Origin: Ascochyta rabiei
Lineage: Eukaryota > Ascomycota > Dothideomycetes > Pleosporales > Didymellaceae
Assembly: GCF_004011695.2 (NCBI RefSeq)
Contig: NC_082412.1
Span: 1,674,001 to 1,738,000 of the forward strand
Reading direction: 5' to 3'
Length of the DNA: 64,000 nt
This document shows, piece after piece, positions 52,535-63,916 of this stretch (position 1 is its first letter; each line of letters starts with the position of its first letter). The notes beneath the pieces were generated by a model. It was given only the letters and a program-made list of their open reading frames with translations. It had not been told where the DNA came from and did no database searches. The translations under genes and the position numbers were made by a program.

Positions 52535-53275
52535 AGGAGTGGCGAGCAGTAGGATTGGAAGATAAGACCTGTCATATGATTCGGCAAGCGAGTCCTCAAA
52601 GAGCGGCGTTTAGTAAAGAAATCGCAAGGGACGATGTAAGATTGGTCTTGGATGGCATAACGCCCAAAAGCGCGGAACGACTTGCTTTCACGTTTGGCAC
52701 ATCATTTCAGATAGGACTGTAAAGGAGGTGCCGCGACACATGTAGAGATGCAACACGATTGACCCTTGCATTTAGTTGGGCACCACATCCTGGAACATCT
52801 TAATTGCGTTATCACGTCCCTTTTGACAAGTGATTGAAGTTGCGGTGCCATTCTCTGCACGTTAGAAAGTAATAGAGATCGAGATGGATAGACGAAAGAA
52901 ACCATAGCACAGTTCAAGCAGCAAGCTCGAGAGTCGTTGGTGTTGCACACGTCTCGAAGATCGGTGGTCACCGTGAAGTGGCGTTTGGCCGCTTGCCGAG
53001 CGGCATCACCGCGACCTCTCAGACGTAATCACGTTCGCAAACGACCACCTCACCCACCGTACGCTCTCCAGGCTCGGTACTCTGCAACACTGCCTCTCCT
53101 CTACGTACCCGCAACATACGACTCGACTTTCTTCGGCCGGCTGCGTCATAGGCCATGGACAACCATCTGCCATTTGGGTATACGCACAGACAGAAGGTGT
53201 GTAACAAAGTGGAGCGGGCGGCAACGCAGGTAACGAATTTGGGCTAACAAAGACTCGCAGCGCTCGCATGACCAA
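52535..53275. other. Gene-free stretch
   Basis: Between PRP19 and the RING gene; it should hold the RING gene's promoter. No frame here has support. Confidence 0.5.
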
Positions 53276-54865
53276 ATGGAGGGCAATGCAGGGCCAGCCT
53301 GGAGCTTTGAGAACCTCACCCCCTTTACCCACCTTGGGGTGCCCCGCGAGCATTCGCTACCACGACATCACGAACCCTCACACGCCAACCGCCGCGAGTC
53401 TTCGCCGCAGCCAGACTACTACTCTGCCTCAGGGCATCGAGCGAGAACACCTGACGCTGTTATGCGAATACTACACTCTGGTTCAAGAGGGCCAACAGCA
53501 CAAGCCGACGATCGACCGCCTCCTGCTGGCGCTGCACACCCAAGTGTTGGGGGGCGGCACCTTCCACATCCAGAACAACCCACGCAAGATATGGCATCCG
53601 GACAAGTGCCACGGTTTGAAGGCGACGGCTTCGATATGAGAAGGCCTGTGGGCTGGCAGAGTCGAGCTGAGGGGCAAGACAGGGCTGGGGAGCGACACCT
53701 GGTCGAGATCAGCGATGGCGAGGACGATGAGCCCATAGTATTGGATGAGGACGGGGATGACATCGCGGCATACAATGCTCATTTGGAGCTTGACGACGAC
53801 GACGACGACGACGACGGCGACATTGTCGACCTGACCGAGGACGACGCCCCGGAGTATCACTGGCAACCCCGAAACGACCGACCAGCGTACAACGAACATA
53901 GAGCCCAATCACAACCGCATGGTGCAGGACGCCTGCCAAATAACGATATTCCTCGTCTGCCAAGAGGCATGGCCGGCATCATCAACCTGGATAACGGAGA
54001 AGAAGCATGGGCTGTGGACGACGAGCCAGTCATTCTCGAGCCGTCATCTCCAGAGATTCAGTTTGTCTCAGCACGGCGGCTCGATCCACCACACCACCTA
54101 CCACCTCCGCCTCGCCGGAACGACTCAGACGGGGACGACGTTCAATTCGTCCGAGAACAACCGCTTTCAGAGCATGAGAGGCGGGCACGACAACACGCTG
54201 CGCAACACGCAGAATTAGACCGAGTCATAGCAGTGCTTGGGAATCATCACAACCACCACCACCATTTTCTACATCTGCGCGAGGAGATCGACCGTGCCAA
54301 TGCCCATATTCAGCGCGCGTCGGACAACATGCGTCGCGGCGGGCCCGTACCTCCACCCCGTCTTCGTCGCGCCGGTCATATCCGAATAGGCGTCGCAGGC
54401 GGAGGTGCTGGACTGTTCGTCGCACCCAATCTGAATTTCGGCGTGGTTGGTTTCGACATGGGTTATGATGGGAATCGAGCGGAGCCGCCACCGCCAACAT
54501 ATGAGGCGCCTCCGCCGGCACCAGAAGGGTTCATAAGAAGCCCGGAAGAAAACGACGTGCTTGTTTGTCCCAACTGCGACAGTGAGCTGTGCAAGGGGGA
54601 CGATGACATCAAGAAGCAGGTGTGGATAGCGAAGCAGTGCGGTCATGTATGTTTATTGAAGAGCGTTGGATTGGGAGAATAAGGCTAACAATCACGGCAG
54701 ATCTACTGCGGCGAATGCACAGCGAATCGATCGATTAAGCGCAGCGCAAAGGGCAAAGAGAAGCAACCAGCCCTGATGACAAGGCCCTTCAAAGAATGTG
54801 TCGTCGAGGGTTGCGGCAAGAAAGTCTCAAGCTCGAAGGCAATGTTCCAAGTCTACATATCGTAG
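53276..54865 (+). CDS. RING-finger protein with SUMO-interacting motifs (candidate STUbL)
   Basis: Probable E3 ubiquitin ligase. Exons 53276-54646 and 54701-54865; 511 aa. The middle is acidic and carries two stretches resembling SUMO-interacting motifs, 'HLVEISDGEDDEPIVLDED' (about residue 140) and 'GDIVDLTEDDAPEYHW' after a seven-Asp run. The C-terminal RING starts 'NDVLVCPNCDSELCKGDDD', has 'VWIAKQCGHIYCGECTANR' across the intron, and ends 'FKECVVEGCGKKVSSSKAMF'. SIMs plus a C-terminal RING is the layout of Slx5/Slx8/RNF4-type ligases. The family name is inference; the RING is clear. There is a His run ('NHHNHHHHF') and Pro-rich linkers; the first 130 residues are disordered. Confidence 0.75.
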
Positions 54866-55461
54866 ATTGAAAGCGCTGGCCATTCTTCGCCAACCATCAT
54901 TTCCTCGGCGCAAGCATACTTTACCCAGGAATTTCTCAACTTTTCTAGGGTATCTTCCCTTTTGTCTTAACGACTCCCCTACATATATTCTATACCACCT
55001 AGTTCTCCGAGTTTTGTTGCATTTTGCATAGCATGGTGTTCAGTTAGTTGCTTTCTGGCTTGACGTGGCTAGCATGTCACGAAATGGGCGTTTAGAGTTA
55101 TCTTGTGCTTTCATCGAGCATCAGCCCAGGCATGGCCACAAGGCGAACGATGCGGTATTTCGATAGACACGTATACGTATATACTAGCATATGATTGATT
55201 TCAGATTCTGAGTGCTGGGAAGATCAAGAATTGATCCACAAATAACTTGCGAATGATTGTTTTGATGAGAGTCTGCTTTCGTGAGCTGGAGCTCAATCTA
55301 TCCTTACATCATGGTGGGGATTTCGGCGGACCCTTCGCTTAAAGCTTATGCTCAGGTATAGCCTCGGCGATCAGCAAATCTGTCTGTCCAAACCTCAGAC
55401 CTCCGATTACAACAACTACTCTTTCAGTTGTCTGTCCTTCTAGCATTCATCGACCGCCACA
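54866..55461. other. Gene-free stretch
   Basis: RING-gene 3' flank and PHS1 promoter. Nothing else recognised. Confidence 0.5.
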
Positions 55462-56285
55462 ATGCCGCCCAAACAACCTTCTCCGAACTTTCCTCGGGAA
55501 CAGCGTCCCCCCAGAGCACGCCCTGCGTCTTCGCCCGTCAAGAACACCTATCTACTTGCCTACAACGCTGTCTCCGCCGCGCTATGGGCAGGCGTACTCT
55601 ACCAGACCGTCACAATCGGTGCGCATGAGGTTCAAACTGCGCGCAAAGCCGGTAGCTTCTTCGGTCGTAACGACTTGCAGAGCGCCGCTGCAGGATTAGC
55701 TAGCGGAAGGGTGTTCAACGAGCTTGAGCAGTACACGAGAATTGTGCAGAGTCTGGCTGGGCTGGAGGTGCTTCACAGCCTTGTTGGTACGTGGCCCTTC
55801 ATACTCCGACTGAGAATTGAAAAGGCACAGACATGAGAAAGGATATTGCTGACGCTCGTCATCCAGGCATCGTACGAGCACCACTCATTACAACCCTGAT
55901 GCAAGTATCATCTCGCTTCCTCCTCGTATGGGGAATTGCCTACAACTTCCCCGCCACGACCCAGCACAGCCCGGCATATAGCACCATGCTGCTTGCCTGG
56001 TCCTTTACCGAAGTCGTACGCTACAGCTACTTCGTCTTCACGCTCTCCGGCCTCGGCGTGCCCTCCCTGCTCTCCTTCCTACGCTACAACACATTCATGA
56101 TCCTGTACCCTCTCGGCATCTCAAGTGAATGCTGGCTTGTCTACCAAGCTATTCCGGCTGCGAAGCTGGTCGACGAGAAGATCCCGTACGTGCTGTGGGC
56201 GATTCTGGCCATCTACGTGCCAGGGAGCTATGTCTTGTTCACACACATGTTGAAGCAGAGGAAGAGGGTGCAGAGGCAGGCGTGA
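55462..56285 (+). CDS. PHS1: Very-long-chain 3-hydroxyacyl-CoA dehydratase (PHS1/HACD)
   Basis: ER membrane enzyme of the third step of very-long-chain fatty acid elongation (3-hydroxyacyl-CoA to trans-2-enoyl-CoA). Exons 55462-55786 and 55867-56285; 247 aa. Several hydrophobic helices: 'YLLAYNAVSAALWAGVLYQT', 'QVSSRFLLVWGIAYNF', 'STMLLAWSFTEVVRYSYFVF' and 'YVLWAILAIYVPGSYVLFTH'. The catalytic pair is seen in 'LYPLGISSE', Tyr and Glu seven residues apart as in yeast Phs1. The 80-nt intron restores 'LHSLVGIVRAPLITTLMQVS'. It ends in a Lys/Arg-rich tail ('LKQRKRVQRQA') suited to ER retrieval. Confidence 0.93.
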
Positions 56286-57216
56286 CTAGCCGGCGGTGGA
56301 GGTGGTTATGATGAGGCCAGAGAGCAGAGAGTTATGAAGAAGATGAGGGCGATTAAGCTCAAGCAGGCAAGGGAGCAGATGAGTAAAAGTGGGGCGAAGG
56401 TGTAGAAAGTGGAGAGTGTTTGGTACACATGTATAGTGAAAAGCACGCGTACAGTCCAATTGCATATGATGAAACCTGTGTCAAGGTAGTGCGAGGTTGA
56501 GTTCCGACGTCACACTGGCTCTTCACCTGAAGAACAACTTTGTCTACCTCAAGATGATAGACGGTATCAGTACGGCAAAGATGTAGTAGATGCACGGGAA
56601 ACCTGTTCACGGACTCCGCTCTAGCTCAGCCTCCACCGCTTTTCTTAGCAAGATTTTGGTGCCCATCGTGACTGACTCTCCGCCGTTTTTGTTTCTTGGA
56701 AGCAACGCCGTTAACTGCTAGTAACCTGTGCATCTCGGGCCGGCTCACGACGAATCACGAGCTCCAACGGACCGAGATGTAGCCAATTGGCAATCACTCT
56801 CGATGCCGACTACGCATCCGCTCTAAGCATCGAACTTCTGCCCTTCCTAATTTTCTGCAAGCCGCGCTGTGTACAAAAATATCGTCTCCATACGGGTAGA
56901 GGTCCGGCCCTACAAGCACGAGACCTTGTACATTCGCGCACGTCGACCCCGCCATGTAACCTGTTTGGACCGTTAACTGCAGCAATGCCAAGACATGTAC
57001 GTCTGCCTCCACGACAGCCGGAAATGCGGGGAGCGAGGCTTAGTCCCTCGCGAGAAGTTCTAACGTCTTGGTATGTGGGATTGCTGTGCCTCTGAACTGC
57101 GTCCAATGTCGGGCCGCATCAAGCTACAATACTAGGACTGTGAGGTATAAAGTGAACATTGCCCCCGTCAAAGATGATGCTTGTACACCTCTGAGTAGCT
57201 CCTGAGCAACATTACT
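56286..57216. other. Gene-free stretch upstream of GH31
   Basis: PHS1 3' flank and the GH31 promoter. Short frames only, none supported. Confidence 0.5.
57146..57151 (+). promoter_or_regulatory. TATA box of the GH31 gene
   Basis: TATAAA 66 bp upstream of the GH31 start codon. Confidence 0.55.
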
Positions 57217-60181
57217 ATGATCGGCAAAGGTCTCATCCTCCTGGGGTCGGCGTTGCCTGTCTTCGCCGCATCGCTTGTCAAGAGGCAGAGCTCCTCTCTT
57301 GAAAGTTGTCCCGGATACACCGCAAGCAACATTCAGAACAATGGCGCGAGAGTCACTGCGGATCTTGCTCTTGCAGGCACGGCATGCAACGTCTACGGTG
57401 ATGATTTGACCGATCTGAAGCTAGAAGTGGAATACCAAACTGGTATGGTTGCAGTAAACCCCAACCGTAGTGCCCTTACTGACTATCGACGCAGAAAGTC
57501 GATTGCATGTCAAGATTTACGATTCTGCAGAGCAGGTCTTCCAAATCCAGGAATCTGTCTGGCCTAGACCTCAGGGTGACGATGGTTTCGATCCTGCCAG
57601 CTCAGCTCTTGTTTTCTCACACACGGAGAGCCCGTTCTCCTTTACAATCGCTCGCAGAGACACCAATGAGACCATCTTCGATACTTCTGCAGCAAGCTTG
57701 GTATTTGAGACGCAGTATCTCCGTCTCAGGACCAAGCTGCCCGAAGCCCCCAACATTTATGGCCTGGGCGAGTCTACTGATTCTTTCCATTTGAACACTA
57801 CCAACTACACTCGAACTGTATGTCACTGGTTTTGAGAAAAATTTGATCATGCGAGAGGCTAATATGAATAGCTGTGGAACCGTGACGCTTATGGAACTCC
57901 TCCAGGAACGAACCTTTATGGATCTCACCCTGTGTACTTCGACCACCGTGGCGAAAAAGGTACTCACGGGGTACTCCTTGCCAGCTCTCAGGGTATGGAC
58001 ATTAAGATCGATGATTCTGATGGTCAATTCCTCGAGTACAATGCACTTGGCGGTGTTGTGGACTTGTACTTCTTGGCGGGTCCAACACCCAAAGAGGTGG
58101 CTATTCAGTACTCTGCCTTGTCCGGGACCGCTGCCATGATGCCTTACTGGGGGTTCGGTTTCCATCAGTGCAAGTATGGTTACCGCGATGTGTGGGAGGT
58201 TGCCGAAGTCGTGGCCAACTACACCCAAGCCAACATCCCAATGGAAGTCATGTGGACTGACATTGACTACATGGAGCTCCGTCGATTGTTCACACTAGAT
58301 CCTGAACGCTACCCGTTGGAGCTGGTACGTGGTCTGGTTGATTACCTGCATGCTCACCAGCAGCACTACATTGTTATGGTCAATTCCGCTGTATGGGCGG
58401 GCGATAACGATGTCTACAACGAAGGGGTTGAGCAAAACGTATGGCAAATCCGTGAAAACGGCTCCATCTACCAGGGCGCTGTCTGGCCAGGCCCAACTGT
58501 CTTTCCTGACTGGTTCCACCCTAACACCCAGGACTACTGGAACAGCCAGTTTGAGCAGTTCTTCGATCCTGCAAAAGGTGTTGACATTGACGGACTCTGG
58601 AACGATATGAATGAGCCTGCCAACTTCTGCTCATACCCATGCCCCGACCCTGTAGCCTACTCGGAGGAATCTAAGAACCCCCCAGAGCCTCCGCCAGTTC
58701 GCCCCGGTGGACCTGGCCGTGAGATTCCTGGGTTCCCTGCTGGCTTCCAACCTGGATCTGGTACCAACGCTACGAAACGCACGCTTCAGTCTCGCCAATT
58801 CAATTCAAAGCTGTCAATGGTCAAGCGCTCTGTGCATGCACGCCAGTCCAACGGGACGACCGCTCGTCTTGGTCTACCAGGCCGTGATCTTATCAATCCC
58901 GCGTATGAGATCCAGAACGCTGCTGGAACCATCAGCAACAAAACGATGGACACCGATATTCGCAACTACGATGGATCTTACCACTACGACACCCACAACT
59001 TCTGGGGTTCGCTCATGTCGATTGCGTCGAGGGAGTCTATGTTGCAGCGACGACCAGAGCGCCGTCCTTTCTTGATCACACGATCGACAGTACGTTGCCC
59101 ACTTTGCACTTGTATTCTTTACTAAATCTCCGAACAGTTCGTTGGCCTCGGAAAGTATGTAGGCAAGTGGCTCGGCGATAACGTCAGCACATGGGAGCAA
59201 TACCGTTTCAGTATTGGCGGAATCCTCAACTTCGCTTCCATCTTTCAGATCCCAATGGTTGGACCCGATATCTGTGGTTTTGCCGGTAACACTACCGAGA
59301 CTCTCTGCGCTCGCTGGGCCACCCTTGGAGCGTTCTACCCGTTCATGAGGAATCACGCAGGCGACACCTCCATCTCCCAAGAATTCTACCGCTGGCCCCT
59401 AACCCGCGCTGCAGCGAGCAATGCTATCGCTATTCGCTATCGCCTGCTCGACTACATCTATACCGCCTTCCACCGCCAGACTGAGACCGGTCTTCCGCTA
59501 CTGAACCCACTGTTCTTCCACTACCCAGAGGACGCCAACACTTTCGGGATTGAGTACCAGTTCTTCTACGGCGACGACATTCTTGTCTCGCCTGTGCTGG
59601 AAGAGAACAGCACTTCCGTCAGCATCTACCTGCCCAACGGCATCTTCTACGACTGGTGGACACTCGAGCAGATCCAAGGCAAGGGTTCACATATTAACCT
59701 CACCGATGTAGGCTTCGATTCCATCCCACTGCACATCCGTGGTGGCGCCATCCTACCTCTGCGTGCCGAGTCAGCAAACACAACCACGGAGCTGCGCAAG
59801 CAAGACTTTGTGATCTGGATTGCGCCAAACTCCACCAACCAGGCCTACGGAACGCTGTATCTCGATGATGGCGATAGTCTGGAGCAGGACGGCACGAGCG
59901 AGATCGTCTTTACGTACGACAACGGCAAATTCAGCATGAAAGGCGACTTTGGCTACGACACCGATGTCCAGGTCAAGAACATCACGCTGCTCGGTGCGAA
60001 TGGCCAACAAACGCTTCAGGGCCCTGTGCCTTTGACTGGAGAGTACAGTGTCACGTTCAACGGCACTGGTGGTAACTACACCGGCGGTGGCAGCCCGCAG
60101 CAGTTCGAAGGTAAAGCGACAAGGAACAGTGTCGGTGCGCTTATCGGCGCTGCTGCCGGCGCCGCGTTGTTGGCTTTGTAG
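57217..60181 (+). CDS. Secreted GH31 alpha-glucosidase
   Basis: Extracellular exo-enzyme releasing glucose from maltose and starch oligomers. Exons 57217-57442, 57495-57817, 57872-59089 and 59138-60181; 936 aa. Signal peptide '[20 protein letters not shown]' followed by Lys-Arg. Galactose-mutarotase-like N-domain, then the barrel: '[20 protein letters not shown]', '[20 protein letters not shown]', and the catalytic nucleophile Asp in '[20 protein letters not shown]' (about residue 430). The acid/base Asp is in '[19 protein letters not shown]' after the third intron. '[19 protein letters not shown]' and '[17 protein letters not shown]' follow. An insertion (about 480-530) holds two Lys-Arg sites. 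The C-terminus ends in a hydrophobic tail ('[15 protein letters not shown]') that resembles a GPI-anchor signal. Confidence 0.94.
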
Positions 60182-60460
60182 AGGGGCTGCATCTATTGTG
60201 AAAAGGCTATGCAGGTGTAGTGCTCTAGGACAAAGCATATCGTATTGTTGTTGGAGAAATGAGCTAGATACTCTAGTTCAAACCTCAGATATTGATATTT
60301 TTCACACCCTGACCACTCGTTGTCCACGTCCCAGCAAATTTGTATCTCCACATTAATGCTTCGAATCTCCTTGCGATGTGACTGACGTTCTATCCTTACG
60401 CTGATCAATTCTTTTATAATCCACAAATTTCTTCACTCACCCATCAACCAATCACAAACC

Positions 60461-60568
60461 GCCCTCTTGGCTTAGTGGTAAAGCGTATCACTAGTATTTC
60501 CAACAGCTCTTGCGAGTTGCCCTGGTTAGCAAATGATAAGATCGCTCGTTCGATTCGGGCAGAGGGCA
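60461..60568 (+). tRNA. tRNA-Thr (AGT), intron-containing
   Basis: Acceptor stem GCCCTCT/AGAGGGC with discriminator A. D stem GCTT/AAGC, anticodon stem TATCA/TGATA, T arm GCTCG-TTCGATT-CGGGC. The anticodon loop begins C-T-A-G-T-A, so the anticodon is AGT (60493-60495). An intron of about 36 nt (60497-60532) follows position 37, the canonical nuclear site; the mature RNA is 72 nt before CCA. The downstream tRNA-Ser begins 42 bp later. Confidence 0.88.
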
Positions 60569-60610
60569 TTCGACTGCTTCCTAGTCTGAGCAGTTTGAAA
60601 TTTCAACCTC

Positions 60611-60691
60611 GGCGTTGTGGCGGAGTGGTTATCGCGCAAGACTAGAAATCTTGTTCCTTCGGGAGCGTAGGTTCGAATCCTGCCAACGTCG
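60611..60691 (+). tRNA. tRNA-Ser (AGA)
   Basis: Acceptor stem GGCGTTG/CAACGTC (one G-T pair). Anticodon stem CAAGA/TCTTG closes a loop C-T-A-G-A-A-A, anticodon AGA. It has the long class-II variable arm (TTCC-TTCG-GGAG) and T arm GTAGG-TTCGAAT-CCTGC. No intron. A T7 run follows. Confidence 0.95.
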
Positions 60692-60693
60692 TC

Positions 60694-60700
60694 TTTTTTT
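60694..60700 (+). terminator. Pol III T-run terminator
   Basis: Seven T residues starting 3 nt after the tRNA-Ser. No run of four or more T lies between the two tRNA genes. From 60701 to 61009 I see no other feature. Confidence 0.8.
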
Positions 60701-61009
60701 GGTCGGGTGTTCGTACTTTTCTTCTTGGGTTGGGGTGTAGTGAGATGAAGTAGATGAGGGGACGATGTGTGTACGATTTGTGAGAAGGGTGTGTTGGTCG
60801 CTTTTTGTGCTGCGCGCAAATATTGATGTGTAAGAAACTGTGAAGTCAAAAGGAATAGATGCTTGTGCTAAGATGTGGTCTCGTTGTTGTTGAATGTAGT
60901 TGATGCTATGCTTCATCGCGTGCTTAGGCTCTTTCATTATCAGTAATGGTCGTATGAAGGCGGGCCATATTATATCGAGTTTCGTACTCGAGAGTTGGTG
61001 TCCTCCGAC

Positions 61010-62563
61010 TTAACGTTGACCTCTGCGCCCATGTTTCGCAATCAAGCTCCTTGACTCGCCACACAGCCATATATGGGGACCAGCCTCTCCATCCTCGAGG
61101 CCGTGCTGATTAATGGCGTACTCGATTTGGCGGGCTCGCGCACGATTCGAGCTCAGCGTTGTAAGACCTTCTGCCCAACCGTAGAAGAAGATCGATGAGT
61201 TCAATCGGCTCATCTCCTCCTTCAACTTGCGTGCTGCAGCGGGCAATCTTGGAATGATTCCTTCGATATTGCTCGGTACAACGCGAACTGGTAGGGACAG
61301 GCCCGCAGGTATGGGATGATCGGACATGGACGCCCACTCTGCCACTAGATCGTCAGATGAGCGCCCCTCACAGTCGCCTTGCGCAACAAGTAGTTGGGCT
61401 CTCCGTTTCTCCTCGTCAGTAGCGAGGGTGTCAACGATCAGGTTCATCTGGTCCGCGGCCTCCTGTGTGCAGACCATGGAATGTGAACCAATTGCAGGGT
61501 ACAGGTGAGTCGGCAGCAGATTTTCGCCAGCTTCCTCTTTTATCTGAGATTGGACTTCACCAGGATACCAATCTAGGATTGGACAAGGCTTGTGTGATAT
61601 GTCTGAGATGAGTGCGAGCAGTATGGTGCAGTCAACGTTGAGTGTCTCGGACAACGCACGTGTTCTATCGATCAGCAAATTCGGAAGAACAGCTTCTAAA
61701 GGCTGGGTCCGCGGGATATCCTCAGAGCACTGCACGGTTGCACCAGTGGCTCGGATTTTTGCAATGATAGCATCCACCTCTTTCGTCTTGCCAGCCACGA
61801 TGCGGGTGAGCACAAAGCGTACTCTCGGCGATCGCCCGTGTACTGGATTGGCGCGTGCGGCACGAGCAAGTTCGCGGGCATTGCGTACAATGTCAACCTG
61901 GTCCTCGTCGTCCTCCTCGTCTAAATCCGTCGACTTTGAGTCTGGCATGTCGTCGTCCGAATCCAAGTCGTTCACCCATCCCAGCTTGGCAAGGTCGAAG
62001 ATGATACGTTTTTCGGATACAGTTGACACACGAATCCATTCCCTGCCTTCATCTGCCACAATGTCGACCAAAGCTGCAGTTTTGCCCTTTCCTATACCTC
62101 CTTTACCCAGGCTGAGGCCTTTGAGTGTGCGTTTCCCGGCCGGCGCTTTGTGTCGGTCCCAGAAGTAGTATTTGCGAAAAGCGTGTAGCCCACGCGATTG
62201 TTTGGCAGCGCCCCACAGGGCTTCGTAGTAGGTAAGATTTGATGATACAACATAATGCCGAATCTTTTCCTCGGTCATGGACGAGTTTGCGATCTTCTTT
62301 AGAAATGCAAGTTCATTCTTGAAGTCATTCCGTAGGTTGCGATATTCGATTGGGTGTTGGACTCGGGTGATCTTCTGACGCTCGTCGACCGCTCTGATGT
62401 AGGATTCTACTTCATCGTAGAGCGTTTTGCATCGGTCAATAAGGTCTTGCACAGTGGCGTTGAGGTCTTCGCCATTGTTGCTACTTGAACTCAAATTGCT
62501 GATGCTCGTTACATCTGTATCAAGGTCCAGATTGCTGAGACTTGATGATAATGAGTCGGTCAT
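61010..62563 (-). CDS. DUF1308 protein (C7orf25-like)
   Basis: Conserved eukaryotic family of unknown function, related to human C7orf25. Single exon, 517 aa. The Met at 62563 is the first ATG; translation further upstream would need a non-ATG start. N-terminal Ser-rich stretch, a helical region ('DLIDRCKTLYDEVESYIRAV', 'YRNLRNDFKNELAFLKKI'), a middle with 'NLTYYEALWGAAKQSRGLHA' and an acidic loop ('DLDEEDDEDQVDIV'). The C-terminal DUF1308 block covers 'VNVDCTILLALISDISHK'-type text (here N-V-D-C-T-I-L-L-A-L-I-S-D-I-S-H), with a PIN-nuclease-like acidic pattern, and ends 'HIWLCGESRSLIAKHGRR'. Any nuclease role is inference. Confidence 0.8.
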   Translation of the reverse strand: MTDSLSSSLSNLDLDTDVTSISNLSSSSNNGEDLNATVQDLIDRCKTLYDEVESYIRAVDERQKITRVQHPIEYRNLRNDFKNELAFLKKIANSSMTEEKIRHYVVSSNLTYYEALWGAAKQSRGLHAFRKYYFWDRHKAPAGKRTLKGLSLGKGGIGKGKTAALVDIVADEGREWIRVSTVSEKRIIFDLAKLGWVNDLDSDDDMPDSKSTDLDEEDDEDQVDIVRNARELARAARANPVHGRSPRVRFVLTRIVAGKTKEVDAIIAKIRATGATVQCSEDIPRTQPLEAVLPNLLIDRTRALSETLNVDCTILLALISDISHKPCPILDWYPGEVQSQIKEEAGENLLPTHLYPAIGSHSMVCTQEAADQMNLIVDTLATDEEKRRAQLLVAQGDCEGRSSDDLVAEWASMSDHPIPAGLSLPVRVVPSNIEGIIPRLPAAARKLKEEMSRLNSSIFFYGWAEGLTTLSSNRARARQIEYAINQHGLEDGEAGPHIWLCGESRSLIAKHGRRGQR

Positions 62564-62982
62564 AGTGGATGTCAGAGACCGGAGTTCGATCGTGACTTCT
62601 AGGTAGTATAGAAGTAGCTCGAACCAAGGCTGCAAAAGAGTGCCGAGAAATCAAGGAGAATTTGGGGTGCAAAGAAGAAGAGGCGAGAGCCATCGGGTTG
62701 ATCGAGTCACACCCGATAAGAAGGTTCGATGATATTCTTCTTTCACCCACAGTTCGCTGGTGCCTGTTCTCAACCAATGCGCAAATTTTCAGACGCCTTA
62801 GTCTCAATAGATTGGAGCAAACTACCACCCACGGGTCTCAAGTAGTATCGCGTGAGCAACAGAGCTCTAACTTCCATCATCGAGTACACCTGCACGGGCC
62901 GACTAGTCCCGAGGAATCTTGGCGACCGACCCCACCCACCACATCTCGCTGCGCCGGACCCCAGAGCACCCCACAATATACA
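62564..62982. other. Divergent intergenic region
   Basis: 419 bp between the DUF1308 gene and the SRP gene start codons; must contain both promoters. No TATA box stands out. Confidence 0.5.
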
Positions 62983-63539
62983 ATGCCGTACCTCAACACC
63001 AGTACCGAGTGGTACGAGCAATCTTCGTTACTGCTGAAAGCGAGGCCAACAAGTGTATGTCTGCCCAGCTCAATTGACACGTCTCACGAGAGCTGACTTC
63101 AATATAGACACGCATCACATCCAAATACACGGTCCTGAAGCCCTCGGCCTCGAAGGTTAAGAAGCGCGAGAAGTACGCAGCGAAACAAGCAGCAAAGCCT
63201 GCCAACACTTCACGTACATCGTCACCACCACCGCAATCGCAGAACCCCCAAGAAGTCACAGCGACCTTCGTTCTGAAAACGTACGACCCAGTTTCGGGGA
63301 CTTGTCTGCAGTATGAAACAACCAAGGCTGCGGAGGTAGGGAGGTTGGTCAGCAGCTTGGGCAGGCTAGGGCGCGAAATGGCCGCATTACCAGAAGCTAT
63401 TGAGGACCTGAGCGCACCACAAGATGCTGGTGTCGCAACGCCGAAGGTAGATGAGCAAGGGGATGCGAAGATGGGCGGTGTGCCAGTACCAGCGGCTGCA
63501 GGTACAGGTGGTAAGAAGAAAAAGAAGGGCAAGAAATGA
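62983..63539 (+). CDS. Signal recognition particle SRP9/SRP21 subunit
   Basis: Alu-domain protein of the cytosolic signal recognition particle, which pauses translation of secretory proteins. Exons 62983-63054 and 63108-63539; 167 aa. 'MPYLNTSTEWYEQSSLLLKA' and, across the intron, 'RPTSTRITSKYTVLKPSASK' are the SRP9-21 opening strands and helix. A basic insertion then leads to 'EVTATFVLKTYDPVSGTCLQ' and 'YETTKAAEVGRLVSSLGRLG', the second half of the domain. It ends in a lysine-rich tail ('GGKKKKKGKK'), as in fungal Srp21. Larger than animal SRP9 because of the insertion and the tail. Confidence 0.88.
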
Positions 63540-63916
63540 GCCACCGTCTCCGGATATCGATGAACCACAAGACACGCAGCTGCGACGAAGAGCACACCGG
63601 TCAGATGGGCCACGTTGCTTGATTGCAGACACAGGGCGGCGCGAGAAAGAGGCCAAGTTCCTGACAGGACGATGCGCATGGCCCAGGTCGCTGTCGAAAA
63701 GCGGCGGGGGCGGACGATACCCTGGAGCAATAAGTCACAAAAACACAACATACAACCCGAACGCTTCCATTCCTTTAACGTGAAGTCTATGCTTCGTACT
63801 TCCCAGTCCCCATGGTTGTCTAAAACTCCTTCGAGTGGTCGCCAATGCTATGCACCAAGTCTGGAGCTCTCGATTTGTCAATGCAAGCATGTAATGGTGC
63901 CAGCGACCATCCTCTC
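63540..63916. other. Convergent intergenic region
   Basis: 3'-3' interval between the SRP gene and the gene entering from the right edge. Nothing recognised. Confidence 0.5.

Noticed and set aside
60526..60849. Minus-strand ORFs of 102-107 codons
   Set aside because: They are translations of the antisense of tRNA-Thr and tRNA-Ser, a known source of false proteins in fungal annotation.
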